A DNA stretch of 64,000 nt from Paramylibacter ulvae (GTDB lineage: Bacteria; Pseudomonadota; Alphaproteobacteria; Rhodobacterales; Rhodobacteraceae): positions 1 through 64,000 of the forward strand of contig NZ_BMZF01000008.1 of NCBI RefSeq assembly GCF_014652655.1, given 5' to 3'. Below are positions 43,260 through 52,176 of this stretch, piece after piece. Numbering within the stretch: the first letter of the stretch is position 1; each line of letters starts with the position of its first letter. Under the pieces are notes generated by a model. It did not search any database and was not told where the DNA came from. It worked only from the letters and a program-made list of their open reading frames with translations. The position numbers and the translations under genes were made by a program.

Positions 43260-44294
43260 TCAATGGCCCAACAGGGCAACGCCTGCCAATACAAACAGGG
43301 CAATAAACACAGTTTCCGCAATGATGAGCCCAATTGCCTGACCGCCGACATCAAGAATGCGTTTCAACGATGTTTTCATTCCTACCGCAGCAATTGAAAT
43401 CAGCAATGCCCATCTGCTCAATGATGACATGATTTCAACAACAACCTCTGGAATAAAGCCAAGCGAGTTCAAAGTGGCAAATATCAAAAAACCTACCACA
43501 AATGTTGGGAGGATGGGCGGACGTTTGCCATCTGTGTTGCCATCTTCTGCGTGACGGCGGACAATCATCGAAATCACTAAAACGATAGGTGCTAACATGG
43601 CGACACGGATCAATTTGACCAGCGTAGCAACCTCGCCAGCCTCATCCGAAACAGAGAACCCAGCACCCACAACCTGTGCAACATCATGGATTGTACCGCC
43701 CAGAAATACGCCGGATACTTCGTCATTAAATTCAAAAATCTCAGTCAAAATTGGATAAGCGATCATCGCAATTGTAGACAGAACAGTCACCGATAACACC
43801 GTGAAAATAAGATTACGTTCGGAATGTTCGTTTTTGGGCAAAACAGCAGAAATTGCCATCGCTGCGGACGCCCCACAGATCGCGACAGATCCACCCGTGA
43901 GCAAGCCAAAGCGCCACCCGCGTCCTAAAAAGCGTGCGCATAAAATACCAAAAAACGTCGTCAATACCACGCCTGCAATGACAACTGCAATTAACCGAGG
44001 GCCAAGGCCGATCATCAACTCAACCGAAATACGTGCACCCAACAACGCCACACCGAACCGCAGCACCGTACGAGACGTAAATTCAATCCCAGGTTTACAG
44101 ACGCCTTCTTCTGCGAGAAAGTGAAACGCAATTCCGAGAAGCAGAGCCATTAACATGGCGGGTGCACCATAGTGTTCCGATAAGAATTGAGCAGCGGCGG
44201 CAACGACGATGGATACAAGGAAGCCTCTCCAGTATTTTTGAATAATATCCATTGCACGCGAAAAGTTTGCCGTAGCTGTGTGTTCTAACATCAT
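43260..44294 (-). CDS. YeiH-family (UPF0324) putative sulfate/sulfite exporter
   Basis: A membrane protein of about 344 residues with some ten helices and the family motifs MALLLGIAFHF, FGVALLGARISVELMIGLG, GGSVAICGASAAMAISAVLP and GGTIHDVAQVVGAGFSVSD. Xsc releases sulfite inside the cell; YeiH-type exporters near xsc genes are thought to remove sulfite or sulfate, and that fits here. The longest frame starts at a TTG inside the T-run of the upstream terminator, so ATG 44294 (or 44291) is preferred. Confidence 0.85.
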   Translation of the reverse strand: MMLEHTATANFSRAMDIIQKYWRGFLVSIVVAAAAQFLSEHYGAPAMLMALLLGIAFHFLAEEGVCKPGIEFTSRTVLRFGVALLGARISVELMIGLGPRLIAVVIAGVVLTTFFGILCARFLGRGWRFGLLTGGSVAICGASAAMAISAVLPKNEHSERNLIFTVLSVTVLSTIAMIAYPILTEIFEFNDEVSGVFLGGTIHDVAQVVGAGFSVSDEAGEVATLVKLIRVAMLAPIVLVISMIVRRHAEDGNTDGKRPPILPTFVVGFLIFATLNSLGFIPEVVVEIMSSLSRWALLISIAAVGMKTSLKRILDVGGQAIGLIIAETVFIALFVLAGVALLGH

Positions 44295-44315
44295 AGTAAG
44301 TCTCATCAAAAAAGA

Positions 44316-44353
44316 CGCCCCCTCCTTGCGAAGGGAGGAGGAAGGAGGGGGCG
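44316..44353 (-). terminator. Strong terminator between xsc and the exporter gene
   Basis: On the minus strand CGCCCCCTCCTT (44342-44353, reversed) pairs over 12 bases with AAGGAGGGGGCG (44316-44327, reversed) and is followed by TTTTTT (44308-44313). The T-run ends about 14 bases before the exporter start, so exporter expression probably depends on read-through or its own promoter. Confidence 0.8.
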
Positions 44354-44359
44354 AGGGGC

Positions 44360-44384
44360 AGCTGAAACAAATTTTGTTTCAGCT
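44360..44384 (-). repeat. Perfect 25-base palindrome just after xsc
   Basis: AGCTGAAACAAA, one T, then TTTGTTTCAGCT: 12 exact pairs with a single central base. It begins ten bases after the xsc stop, directly ahead of the terminator. In RNA it would form a hairpin with the inner A-T pairs open; in DNA it could bind a regulator. Confidence 0.7.
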
Positions 44385-44394
44385 CGGGACAAGT

Positions 44395-46176
44395 TTAAGC
44401 GGAGCGGCGATTTGGCCGCATATCGCCAGCATCGATACCCGCGACGCTCACTGGTTTTTTCATCGCATCACGACGGAATGGTTCACCAAGTTCTTGGTTA
44501 AGCAAAACTTCGATAAAGGTTGTTTTTCCTTCTTTCATCTGTGCGGTGACAGCAGTGTTCAGCGCCGTTGTCAATTCTTCCATTGATGTGACGGCAACAC
44601 CTTCAACACCACAAGAACGCGCAATGCCAGCATAGCTCACTTCTTGTGCAAGTTCGGTGCCAACAAAGTTGTCATCGAACCAAAGAGTGGTGTTACGTTT
44701 TTCGGCACCCCATTGGTAATTGCGGAAAATCACCATTGTGATCGCAGGCCAATCGTCACGACTTACAGATACCATTTCGTTCATCGAAATGCCAAATGCA
44801 CCGTCGCCTGCAAACCCAACAACAGGTATATCAGGGCACGCAATCTTGGCGCCACAAATCGAAGGGAACCCGTAACCACAAGGTCCAAACAAACCAGGGG
44901 CAAGGTATTTGCGCCCGTCTTCAAACGATGGGTATGCGTTACCAATAGCGCAGTTATTCCCGATATCAGAAGAGATAATTGCATTTTTGGGTAGCGCAGA
45001 TTGAATTGCACGCCACGCCATACGCGGGCTCATTTTACCAGGTTCACGATCGCGAGCGCGTTCATTCCATGATGTACCCGGATCGTCATCTTCGTGATCC
45101 ATCGATGTTAACTCTTGCGCCCAGCGTGATTTAATGTCCGCAATTGTTTCTTTGCGTTCTTTGCGCCCTGCATCACCTGCATCATCGGAAAGTTGCGCCA
45201 GTAGGGCTTGGGCAACTTTTTTGGAATCACCGACAATACCAACTGATACACGTTTGGTTAGGCCGATACGGTCAGGGTTGATGTCCACCTGAATAATTTT
45301 GGCGTCTGTTGGCCAATAATCGATACCGTAACCAGGCAAGGTTGAAAACGGATTCAACCGAGAGCCAAGAGCAAGTACGACATCAGCCTTTGAAATAAGT
45401 TCCATTCCAGCCTTTGAGCCATTGTAACCCAAAGGGCCCGCGAAGAGCGGATGACTACCAGGGAACGCATCGTTATGTTGATAGCCAACGCAAACTGGCG
45501 CGGTCAGCTGTTCCGCCAAGGCCATTGAATCACCGATTGCATCACCCAGAACAACACCAGCACCGTTTAAAATCACTGGGAATTTTGCTTCGGACAACAT
45601 TTTGGCTGCCTCTGCAACGGCATTTTCACCACCAGCGGGGCGTTCGAATTCCACCACCGCAGGCAAATCAATATCAATAACTTGTGTCCAATAATCGCGT
45701 GGGATGTTGATTTGAGCGGGCGCACTGGCGCGTTTTGCTTGCAAGATCACACGATTAAGAACCTCTGCCATACGCGATGGATCACGAACTTCTTCTTGAT
45801 AGGCAACCATATCTTCGAGCAATGCCATCTGCTCGACTTCTTGGAAACCACCTTGGCCGAGCGTTTTATTGGCGGCTTGTGGTGTGACCACCAAAAGCGG
45901 AGTGTGATTCCAATACGCAGTCTTAATCGGCGTAACAAGGCTGGTAATACCCGGCCCGTTTTGTGCGACCATCATTGACATATCACCAGAGGCACGGGTG
46001 AAACCATCGGCCATCATGCCAGCATTACATTCATGCGCACAGTCAAAAAACTTGATCCCTGCTGCGGGGAATAGATCAGAAATAGGCATCATTGCGGATC
46101 CGATAATTCCAAAAGCATGGTCAATACCGTGCATTTGAAGCACTTTTACAAAAGCTTCTTCCGTTGTCATTTTCAT
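44395..46176 (-). CDS. xsc: Sulfoacetaldehyde acetyltransferase
   Basis: A 593-residue thiamine-diphosphate enzyme that turns sulfoacetaldehyde and phosphate into acetyl phosphate and sulfite. The N-terminus MKMTTEEAFVKVLQMHGIDHAFGIIGSAMMPISDLFP is the known Xsc start, with GGAGAC eight bases before ATG 46176; the ATG at 46182 is too close to that site. The TPP-binding part is FAGDGAFGISMNEMVSVSRDDWPAITMVIFRNYQWGAEKRN. It lies between an IseJ-like dehydrogenase and a YeiH exporter, so isethionate is the likely growth substrate. No phosphate acetyltransferase (pta) is in the locus. Confidence 0.95.
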   Translation of the reverse strand: MKMTTEEAFVKVLQMHGIDHAFGIIGSAMMPISDLFPAAGIKFFDCAHECNAGMMADGFTRASGDMSMMVAQNGPGITSLVTPIKTAYWNHTPLLVVTPQAANKTLGQGGFQEVEQMALLEDMVAYQEEVRDPSRMAEVLNRVILQAKRASAPAQINIPRDYWTQVIDIDLPAVVEFERPAGGENAVAEAAKMLSEAKFPVILNGAGVVLGDAIGDSMALAEQLTAPVCVGYQHNDAFPGSHPLFAGPLGYNGSKAGMELISKADVVLALGSRLNPFSTLPGYGIDYWPTDAKIIQVDINPDRIGLTKRVSVGIVGDSKKVAQALLAQLSDDAGDAGRKERKETIADIKSRWAQELTSMDHEDDDPGTSWNERARDREPGKMSPRMAWRAIQSALPKNAIISSDIGNNCAIGNAYPSFEDGRKYLAPGLFGPCGYGFPSICGAKIACPDIPVVGFAGDGAFGISMNEMVSVSRDDWPAITMVIFRNYQWGAEKRNTTLWFDDNFVGTELAQEVSYAGIARSCGVEGVAVTSMEELTTALNTAVTAQMKEGKTTFIEVLLNQELGEPFRRDAMKKPVSVAGIDAGDMRPNRRSA

Positions 46177-46216
46177 TTTCATGTCTCCATTTAGTATGTG
46201 TAATTAAAGGGGGGGG

Positions 46217-47830
46217 CTATTGCCGGTCTTCTAAAATCATGTCACTTGCTTTTTCACCGATCATAATTGTGGGGGCATTGGTGTTACCCGAAACGATATC
46301 TGGCATGATTGATGCATCCGCCACCCGAAGCCCCGCAATGCCGCGCACACGCAAACGATCGTCAACCACAGCCATGTCATCATGCCCCATCCGACAGGTG
46401 CTGGTTGGATGATAGATTGTTTGGCTGATATTCCGCGCGCATTGGAGCAGTTCTTCGTCGGTCTGAGGATCATTATCGGGTACATGTTCGCGCACCACGA
46501 ATGGGCTCAGTGCCTTGGTTCGGGTCATTGCGCGGGCAAATTTAACGGCACGGATCGCACAGAGCTGATCGGCGGTTGCTGACAAATAGTTCGGAACGAT
46601 CTTGGGGTAATCCACAGCATTTGGCGAAGCAATATGAATATGGCCGCGGCTTTCTGGACGGAGCTGACAGACAGACGACGTAATGCCCGAAAACGGGTGC
46701 ATTTCGATACCTGGTTTATCAGCACTAAGAGGTTGAAAATGAAACTGGATGTCGGGCGTTTCCAAACCTTCCATGGATTTAGCAAACACACATACTTGGC
46801 TCGCACCAAGGCTCATCGGCCCCTTTCGGAACAATGCGTAATTCAACCCAATTCCCATGCGTGGCACGAACCGATTGATTGCATCATTCAATGTTTGGGC
46901 GTTTACCTCATAGACAAGGCGTATTTGCAAGTGATCTTGTAGGTTTTCGCCAACCCCTGCCAATTCATGTCGTACTTCGACACCAGCATTGCGCAGGACA
47001 TCACCGCGCCCAATCCCTGACAGTTCTAAAATTTGTGGAGAACCAATGGCGCCGGCTGATAAAATGACCTCGCCACCAGGATTCAACATTAACTCATGCG
47101 TTTGCCCTTTGCGCGAATAGCGCACGCCAACAACACGGCGCGTATCCGTTTGGTCAAAGATCAGGGATTCAGTATGTGCATGGGTGATGACCTCTAAATT
47201 AGGACGTTTCTTAACGGGGTTCAGAAATGCGCGCGCACTGGAACAGCGAAAACCATCACGTGCGGTTTGATGAAAATAGCTCACGCCTTCTTGTTCTTCA
47301 CCATTATAATCGTAGTTACGCGGAACACCCATTTCCATCGCCGCTTCTATAAATGCCTGCGAGATGTCGCTTTTGGCGCGGATCATCGATACGGACAAAC
47401 CCCCATCGCCACCGTGGTATTCATCGCCACCTTTTTCATATGATTCTGAGCGCTTGAATAACGGCAATACATCATCATATCCCCAGCCTTTGTTCCCGCG
47501 CTGTGCCCAACCGTCGTAATCTTGTTTCTGACCGCGCACATACAATAAACCGTTGATCGAACTGGACCCGCCAAGTGTTTTGCCACGTGGCCAATCAAGT
47601 GATCGTCCATTCAATCCTGGGTCGGGTTCAGATTTGTAACACCAATCCGTATTTGGATTGTGAAGTGTCTTAAAATATCCAACCGGAACATGAATCCAAG
47701 GATTGATGTCGCGGCCGCCAGCTTCCAGAAGAATGACCCGATTCGCGGGATCAGCGCTCAGTCTATTCGCAAGGACACAGCCTGCTGATCCTGCTCCAAC
47801 TATCAGAAAATCGGCTCTTTTCTGCGCCAT
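46217..47830 (-). CDS. GMC flavin oxidoreductase, probable isethionate dehydrogenase (IseJ-like)
   Basis: A 537-residue FAD enzyme of the glucose-methanol-choline family, with the dinucleotide motif FLIVGAGSAGCVLANRLS, the GMC signature RGKTLGGSSSINGLLYVRG and the C-terminal active site IYHPTSTCRMG followed by GLRVADASIMPDIVSGNTNAPTIMIGE. Start ATG 47830 is set by GGAGGAAAC; the TTG before it is part of that site. Choline dehydrogenases share this sequence pattern. The place 40 bases before xsc and opposite a TRAP importer with an IclR regulator points to oxidation of isethionate to sulfoacetaldehyde (inference from known ise loci). Confidence 0.85.
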   Translation of the reverse strand: MAQKRADFLIVGAGSAGCVLANRLSADPANRVILLEAGGRDINPWIHVPVGYFKTLHNPNTDWCYKSEPDPGLNGRSLDWPRGKTLGGSSSINGLLYVRGQKQDYDGWAQRGNKGWGYDDVLPLFKRSESYEKGGDEYHGGDGGLSVSMIRAKSDISQAFIEAAMEMGVPRNYDYNGEEQEGVSYFHQTARDGFRCSSARAFLNPVKKRPNLEVITHAHTESLIFDQTDTRRVVGVRYSRKGQTHELMLNPGGEVILSAGAIGSPQILELSGIGRGDVLRNAGVEVRHELAGVGENLQDHLQIRLVYEVNAQTLNDAINRFVPRMGIGLNYALFRKGPMSLGASQVCVFAKSMEGLETPDIQFHFQPLSADKPGIEMHPFSGITSSVCQLRPESRGHIHIASPNAVDYPKIVPNYLSATADQLCAIRAVKFARAMTRTKALSPFVVREHVPDNDPQTDEELLQCARNISQTIYHPTSTCRMGHDDMAVVDDRLRVRGIAGLRVADASIMPDIVSGNTNAPTIMIGEKASDMILEDRQ

Positions 47831-47904
47831 ACGCGTTTCCTCCAAGCTTCAAAATATGGGATTCGAAATTTCCCTTGCGTAAGCCATCATTAATGCACTA
47901 TTAA

Positions 47905-47921
47905 TGAGACCACAAGTCTCA
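47905..47921. promoter_or_regulatory. Perfect palindrome between the two arms of the isethionate locus
   Basis: TGAGAC-CACAA-GTCTCA, within the wider near-symmetric ATTAATGAGAC / GTCTCAATAAT. It is 75 bases from the dehydrogenase start and 26 from the binding-protein start, a good position for the IclR protein to control both operons. Confidence 0.6.
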
Positions 47922-47946
47922 ATAATTAACTTTCGGGAGGAAAGAA

Positions 47947-49179
47947 ATGAGTACATCTAACAATCTGCGTGGTATTTCACGCCGTGATCTATTTAGGGTC
48001 GCTGGTAGATACGGTATGAGCTCAACGCTTTTGGCGGCGGGTAGCTTTGGCGGTGCGATGAGCCTTGCCAATCTTGGTCGTGCGGCTGAGTCAACTTATG
48101 AAAAACGCTTTTCAAAGCCGGCCAAACATACACTTAAATTTGGTGCATCTGGTTTTAATGCGCGAAATCTTTTAATTGAACGCGCTGGCGCATTGGAATT
48201 TGCGCGCGATTTAGAGAGCCGCACGGATGGCGAAATTCGCATCGAGTTCATTGGCGACAATCAAATCTGTGGCCAAACGTCATGCGTTGAGAAAACCCAA
48301 CAAGGCATTGTCGATATTTATGCAGCGTCAACTCAGAATTCCGCAGGCGGCGCGCCTTATTTGAATGTACTTGATTACGCGTATATGTTCCCTGGCCGTG
48401 CGTCACAGTATCACTTCCTTTATAGCCCTGAATCACAACGTATTTTGCGTGATCCGCTTGAAAAACGTCATGGTTTAAAATTTTTGTTTAGCCATTGCGA
48501 GCTGCGCGGGATTCAATTGGGTCTTAAATACAAAGACGCGCCAACGGTGACCAAATTGGAAGAGCTGTTTGGCACCAAAAACCGTGTCACGGGTACACAA
48601 CTTGGGCGAATTGCTATGCAAGCGCTGAATCTGAACCCCGTGCCTGTCGCTTGGGAAGAAACTCTTGATGGTTTGAAGCAAGGCTTGATCGACGGGGCGG
48701 AAACCTGGGCATCCGCTGTGGCATATGCGAATATGTCACCTGTTGTGTCACAGTCTGTTGATTTGAAATTCTTCTGCGGAACCGAGCACACTTCAATGAG
48801 TTCATCTGTGTTTGACTCGCTTGATGGTCATCTCCAAGACGCGGTTATGGAATCGTCCTACTGGGCACAAACCCACGTCCAAGCCGCCAACGAAGCCGCG
48901 CTTGTTAAAACGGTTGGTCATTCTGATCCCCAACTTCCTGGTACTGTGTTTGCAGAAAACAATGTTCGCAACGCCTTCTTGGCGGATGATCAAATCAAAA
49001 TGGCCGAAGAGATGTGTTCACCTGAATTCCAGCCACAGCTTTGGGAAGGCTGGCGCGAGCGTTTGAATAAATGGGCAGGTGGTATTGATACCTATCAAGA
49101 AATCTATGACATTGCCCGTCAGGTTCCAAAAGATATGAAACCAGAAAATGTCGAACCCCGCCGTTGGTGGAAGGGTTAG
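47947..49179 (+). CDS. DctP-type TRAP binding protein, probably for isethionate (IseK-like)
   Basis: A 410-residue periplasmic protein with a Tat-type leader (GISRRDLFRVAGRYGMSSTLLAAGSFGGAMSLANLG). The mature part has the DctP fold (HTLKFGASGFNARNLLIERAGALEFARDLESRTDGEIRIEFIGDNQICGQTSCVEKTQQGIVDIYAAS), with the strictly placed Arg of the sulfonate/carboxylate site probably in the GTQLGRIAMQALNLNPVPVAWEE region. GGGAGGAAAG precedes the ATG. The two permease genes follow after a pair of hairpins. The ligand is inferred from the xsc locus. Confidence 0.88.
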   Translation: MSTSNNLRGISRRDLFRVAGRYGMSSTLLAAGSFGGAMSLANLGRAAESTYEKRFSKPAKHTLKFGASGFNARNLLIERAGALEFARDLESRTDGEIRIEFIGDNQICGQTSCVEKTQQGIVDIYAASTQNSAGGAPYLNVLDYAYMFPGRASQYHFLYSPESQRILRDPLEKRHGLKFLFSHCELRGIQLGLKYKDAPTVTKLEELFGTKNRVTGTQLGRIAMQALNLNPVPVAWEETLDGLKQGLIDGAETWASAVAYANMSPVVSQSVDLKFFCGTEHTSMSSSVFDSLDGHLQDAVMESSYWAQTHVQAANEAALVKTVGHSDPQLPGTVFAENNVRNAFLADDQIKMAEEMCSPEFQPQLWEGWRERLNKWAGGIDTYQEIYDIARQVPKDMKPENVEPRRWWKG

Positions 49180-49198
49180 ATAAAAATAAAACTTAGGC

Positions 49199-49257
49199 GA
49201 CCGACGTCATTTCGGCGTCGGTCAATCAATTTGTGTGGAATGCCAGAAAATTCTGGC
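49199..49257 (+). terminator. Two consecutive hairpins between TRAP binding protein and permeases
   Basis: First GACCGACG/CGTCGGTC (49199-49206, 49216-49223); second GCCAGAA-AA-TTCTGGC (49242-49257). There is no long T-run. They probably protect the binding-protein mRNA and lower permease expression. The TAXI operon has a hairpin at the same place. Confidence 0.55.
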
Positions 49258-49277
49258 TGACACGTCAGGGAGGACGT

Positions 49278-49946
49278 ATGGCAATCTTGTCAGGAATCGG
49301 GGACATATTCAGTGCATTTGCATCTCAAGATAGCTTTGAAATTCGCAACGCATTGAAATCCGACGCAGCTTGGGTTTTTGGAACGATGGCAACGGCGATC
49401 AGCGGGTTGCTTGTTTTATGGATCTATAAAAAAGTACCCTTGTTGGATCGTCATTTGGAACGCACTATTATGGTTTACAGCTATCTTGCGATTGCGTTCA
49501 TCATCTTTTGGGGCGTCATTGATCGGTTTGTATTTTCCAATCAACAGCCGTGGTCAACAACCATACCGCCGTTATTATTCATGATTATGGCATGGTTTGG
49601 TGCCGCATTTAACGTGCGCTTACGCACACATCTTAGCTTTTCTGAATTTAGAACCATTATGCCACGCGCTGGTCAAATGGCCTGTCTTATACTGGATGCG
49701 GTATTATGGTTTACGTTTAGCGTCATCGTTTTGGTGACAACGGCGCGCATGACTGCGTTATCGGCATCAAATTTTCAAATTGTTCTGGGGACAGACAATA
49801 TAATGCAATGGTGGTTTTTGATTACTGCACCAATGTCATTTGTCTTGATGGCCGCACGTGTTTTTGAAAACCTCTTTGAGGATATTGCAAATTTCCGCAG
49901 CGGTCAGCCGTTGATCAAACAAGCTGTGATCGGGGGAGACCTGTAA
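49278..49946 (+). CDS. TRAP small permease subunit (DctQ-type, IseL-like)
   Basis: A 222-residue protein with four membrane helices (SDAAWVFGTMATAISGLLVLWIY; YSYLAIAFIIFWGVIDRFV; then the DctQ core RLRTHLSFSEFRTIMPRAGQMACLILDAVLWFTFSVIVLVTTARM). ATG 49278 is chosen because GGGAGGA stands just before it; the frame is open 15 codons earlier from a GTG. It ends on the base where the large permease begins. Confidence 0.87.
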   Translation: MAILSGIGDIFSAFASQDSFEIRNALKSDAAWVFGTMATAISGLLVLWIYKKVPLLDRHLERTIMVYSYLAIAFIIFWGVIDRFVFSNQQPWSTTIPPLLFMIMAWFGAAFNVRLRTHLSFSEFRTIMPRAGQMACLILDAVLWFTFSVIVLVTTARMTALSASNFQIVLGTDNIMQWWFLITAPMSFVLMAARVFENLFEDIANFRSGQPLIKQAVIGGDL

Positions 49947-51304
49947 TGACTGATGGAACATTTGTAACGCTCATTTCACTTGGTGTGACCGTGCTCTTTA
50001 TGCTCGGTGTGCCCGTTCTATTGGTCATTGCCTATTGGGTGATTGGTTGTTCATTCGTCCTTGGCCTCACGCTTGATAATATGGGTGCAGAATTGCTCAA
50101 TGTATTTAACAAAGGTTTTGCACTGCTTGCGATGCCGTTGTTTATTCTAACAGGGGATTTGATCAATCAATCTGGTATCGCGCGGCGATTATCTGATTTT
50201 GCTTATTCCTGTTTGGGTTGGTTGCGCGGTGGGCTTGCCATGGCATCATTGGGTGCGTGCGGCTTGTTTGCCGCGATTTCTGGTTCAAACTCGGCAACAA
50301 CGGCCACGATCGGTTCGATGTTGCACCCCGAAATGGTCAAGGGTGGTTACGACGAACGGTTCTCTGCTGCAACCGCCGCAGCGGGTGGTACCGTTGGGAT
50401 CATCATCCCACCATCAATCATTTTCATTGTATATGGGTTTTTGCTGAACTTACCAATTTCGGACCTGTTTGTTGCTGGTATCGTTCCTGGAACTATGATG
50501 GTTGTGGGGATGCAGCTTGCCTGCTGGATCATCTGCCGTATCAATGGATGGGGTTATCTAATTCCATTGCAACTAAACCGCGTTTTGAAAACAGCATTTG
50601 GCGCTTGGCTTGGATTTTTCGCGATCGGCCTTGTTCTGTGGGGAATTTACACAGGTAAATTTTCACCGACAGAAGCAGCGGGTGTGACCGTTGGGTTTTG
50701 TATCATTGCAGGTTTAATAAGCCATCCATTGAACAAAATCATGGGGTCTGATCGTGATAAACCTGTTGCGGACAAAAGTTATCTTGAGATGTTCGTTGTT
50801 GAAGGATTCACTATTCCACAAATCCCGTCAATTGTCGTGCGATCTGCACAAATCAGTGGAATCTTAGCGCCGCTGATCGCCGTGTCTGTGGTGATGCAAC
50901 AAATCTTGTCGTTGCTTGGCGCACAACAAACCATTGGCGATTTCGTAACGTCGATGGGTGGTTATTACGCTGTATTATTCACCTCGATGGTCATCGTGTT
51001 CTTTTCTGGAATGGTATTGGAAAGCTTGCCAGTCACGATCATCCTCGCACCAATTCTTGCGCCCATCGCGGCATCGGTTGGGATTGATCCAGTGCATTTT
51101 TCTGTGATCTTTCTTGTTGGTGCCTCTATCGGGTTCATTACGCCGCCTTATGGGCTCAACCTCTATGTGGCGTCTGGTGTAACAGGTGTTCCATACTTCC
51201 GGTTATTGCGCTATACAGTTCCTTACCTTGCAGCATTGATTGGCGTTTGGGTACTCGTAGCACTTGTTCCTGAATTTGCGTTGGCTCTGCTGCCAAACAG
51301 ATAG
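49946..51304 (+). CDS. TRAP large permease subunit (DctM-type, IseM-like)
   Basis: A 452-residue membrane protein with about 12 helices. DctM hallmarks are seen: LLAMPLFILTGDLINQSGIARRLSDFAYSCLGWLRGGLAMASLGACGLFAAISGSNSATTATIGSMLHPEM, GGTVGIIIPPSIIFIVYGFLLNLPISDLFVAGIVPG and VGASIGFITPPYGLNLYVASGV. It is the translocation channel for the ligand delivered by the binding protein. Confidence 0.92.
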   Translation: MTDGTFVTLISLGVTVLFMLGVPVLLVIAYWVIGCSFVLGLTLDNMGAELLNVFNKGFALLAMPLFILTGDLINQSGIARRLSDFAYSCLGWLRGGLAMASLGACGLFAAISGSNSATTATIGSMLHPEMVKGGYDERFSAATAAAGGTVGIIIPPSIIFIVYGFLLNLPISDLFVAGIVPGTMMVVGMQLACWIICRINGWGYLIPLQLNRVLKTAFGAWLGFFAIGLVLWGIYTGKFSPTEAAGVTVGFCIIAGLISHPLNKIMGSDRDKPVADKSYLEMFVVEGFTIPQIPSIVVRSAQISGILAPLIAVSVVMQQILSLLGAQQTIGDFVTSMGGYYAVLFTSMVIVFFSGMVLESLPVTIILAPILAPIAASVGIDPVHFSVIFLVGASIGFITPPYGLNLYVASGVTGVPYFRLLRYTVPYLAALIGVWVLVALVPEFALALLPNR

Positions 51305-51313
51305 GCGAGACGC

Positions 51314-52096
51314 ATGCCCGACGATCACGTTTCTTCGAAAGAAAATCAAATCCCTACCAATCTTCGGCTTTTGATGATCATAGAAGAGATTGCAAAACTT
51401 GGGGTATCAGTTAGGCCAACCGATCTCATTCAGACGATTGGCCTTCCAAAACCGACCATTCATCGGCTTTTGCAAACCGCAGAAGCCGAAGGTTATTTGC
51501 AACGCGATATTGATGGGCGGTCTTATAGCCCTGGCGATCGATTGCGGGCATTGGCCGCTAACACTATATCATCAGAGCGCGTACGTACAGCGCGCCTGGC
51601 CATCATGAAAGGTGTGGCCGAGGAAATTGGCGAAACCGTAAACTTGGCCACTCCTGACCGAGAAGGAATGACATATCTTGATCGAGTCGAGACTAAATGG
51701 CCACTCAGAATACAGTTACCCAGAGGAACGCAGGTTCCATTTCATTGCACTGCAAGTGGTAAACTATATCTATCTTCCCTGCGATCAAATACACTCTCGG
51801 GTGTGTTAACTGCCAATCCTTTGAAACAGTTAACTGAACACACAATTATATCACCGGATGAACTTCGTGATGAATTGAGCAAAACCAGAGAACGCGGATA
51901 TTCGACCGACAATGAGGAATTTATGATCGGGATGATTGCAATTGGTGTGCCAATACCAAGCCCCAATGGTAGACTTCTGGCCACATTGTCCACCCATGCA
52001 CCAGTCATGCGCTGCTCCCTCGAACACTTGATGGAATATCTTGAGCCGTTGAGAAATGCGGCTGAGAAATTGTCAGGTCTCAATGAAGACCAATAG
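51314..52096 (+). CDS. IclR-family transcriptional regulator of the isethionate locus
   Basis: A 260-residue regulator with an N-terminal winged helix (LRLLMIIEEIAKLGVSVRPTDLIQTIGLPKPTIHRLLQTAEAEGYLQRDIDGRSYSPGDRLRALA) and the IclR effector domain (GETVNLATPDREGMTYLDRVETKWPLRIQLPRGTQVPFHCTASGKLYLSSL). It starts nine bases after the large permease and is co-transcribed with the importer. It should sense the substrate or sulfoacetaldehyde and act at the palindrome at 47905. Confidence 0.9.
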   Translation: MPDDHVSSKENQIPTNLRLLMIIEEIAKLGVSVRPTDLIQTIGLPKPTIHRLLQTAEAEGYLQRDIDGRSYSPGDRLRALAANTISSERVRTARLAIMKGVAEEIGETVNLATPDREGMTYLDRVETKWPLRIQLPRGTQVPFHCTASGKLYLSSLRSNTLSGVLTANPLKQLTEHTIISPDELRDELSKTRERGYSTDNEEFMIGMIAIGVPIPSPNGRLLATLSTHAPVMRCSLEHLMEYLEPLRNAAEKLSGLNEDQ

Positions 52097-52176
52097 GCGT
52101 CAATAGCTTGAGAGCAATGTGTTTTCAGATTTGTTGATATTAGCGTACTCGCGAGACATTTTCTGTAATCTTCATA

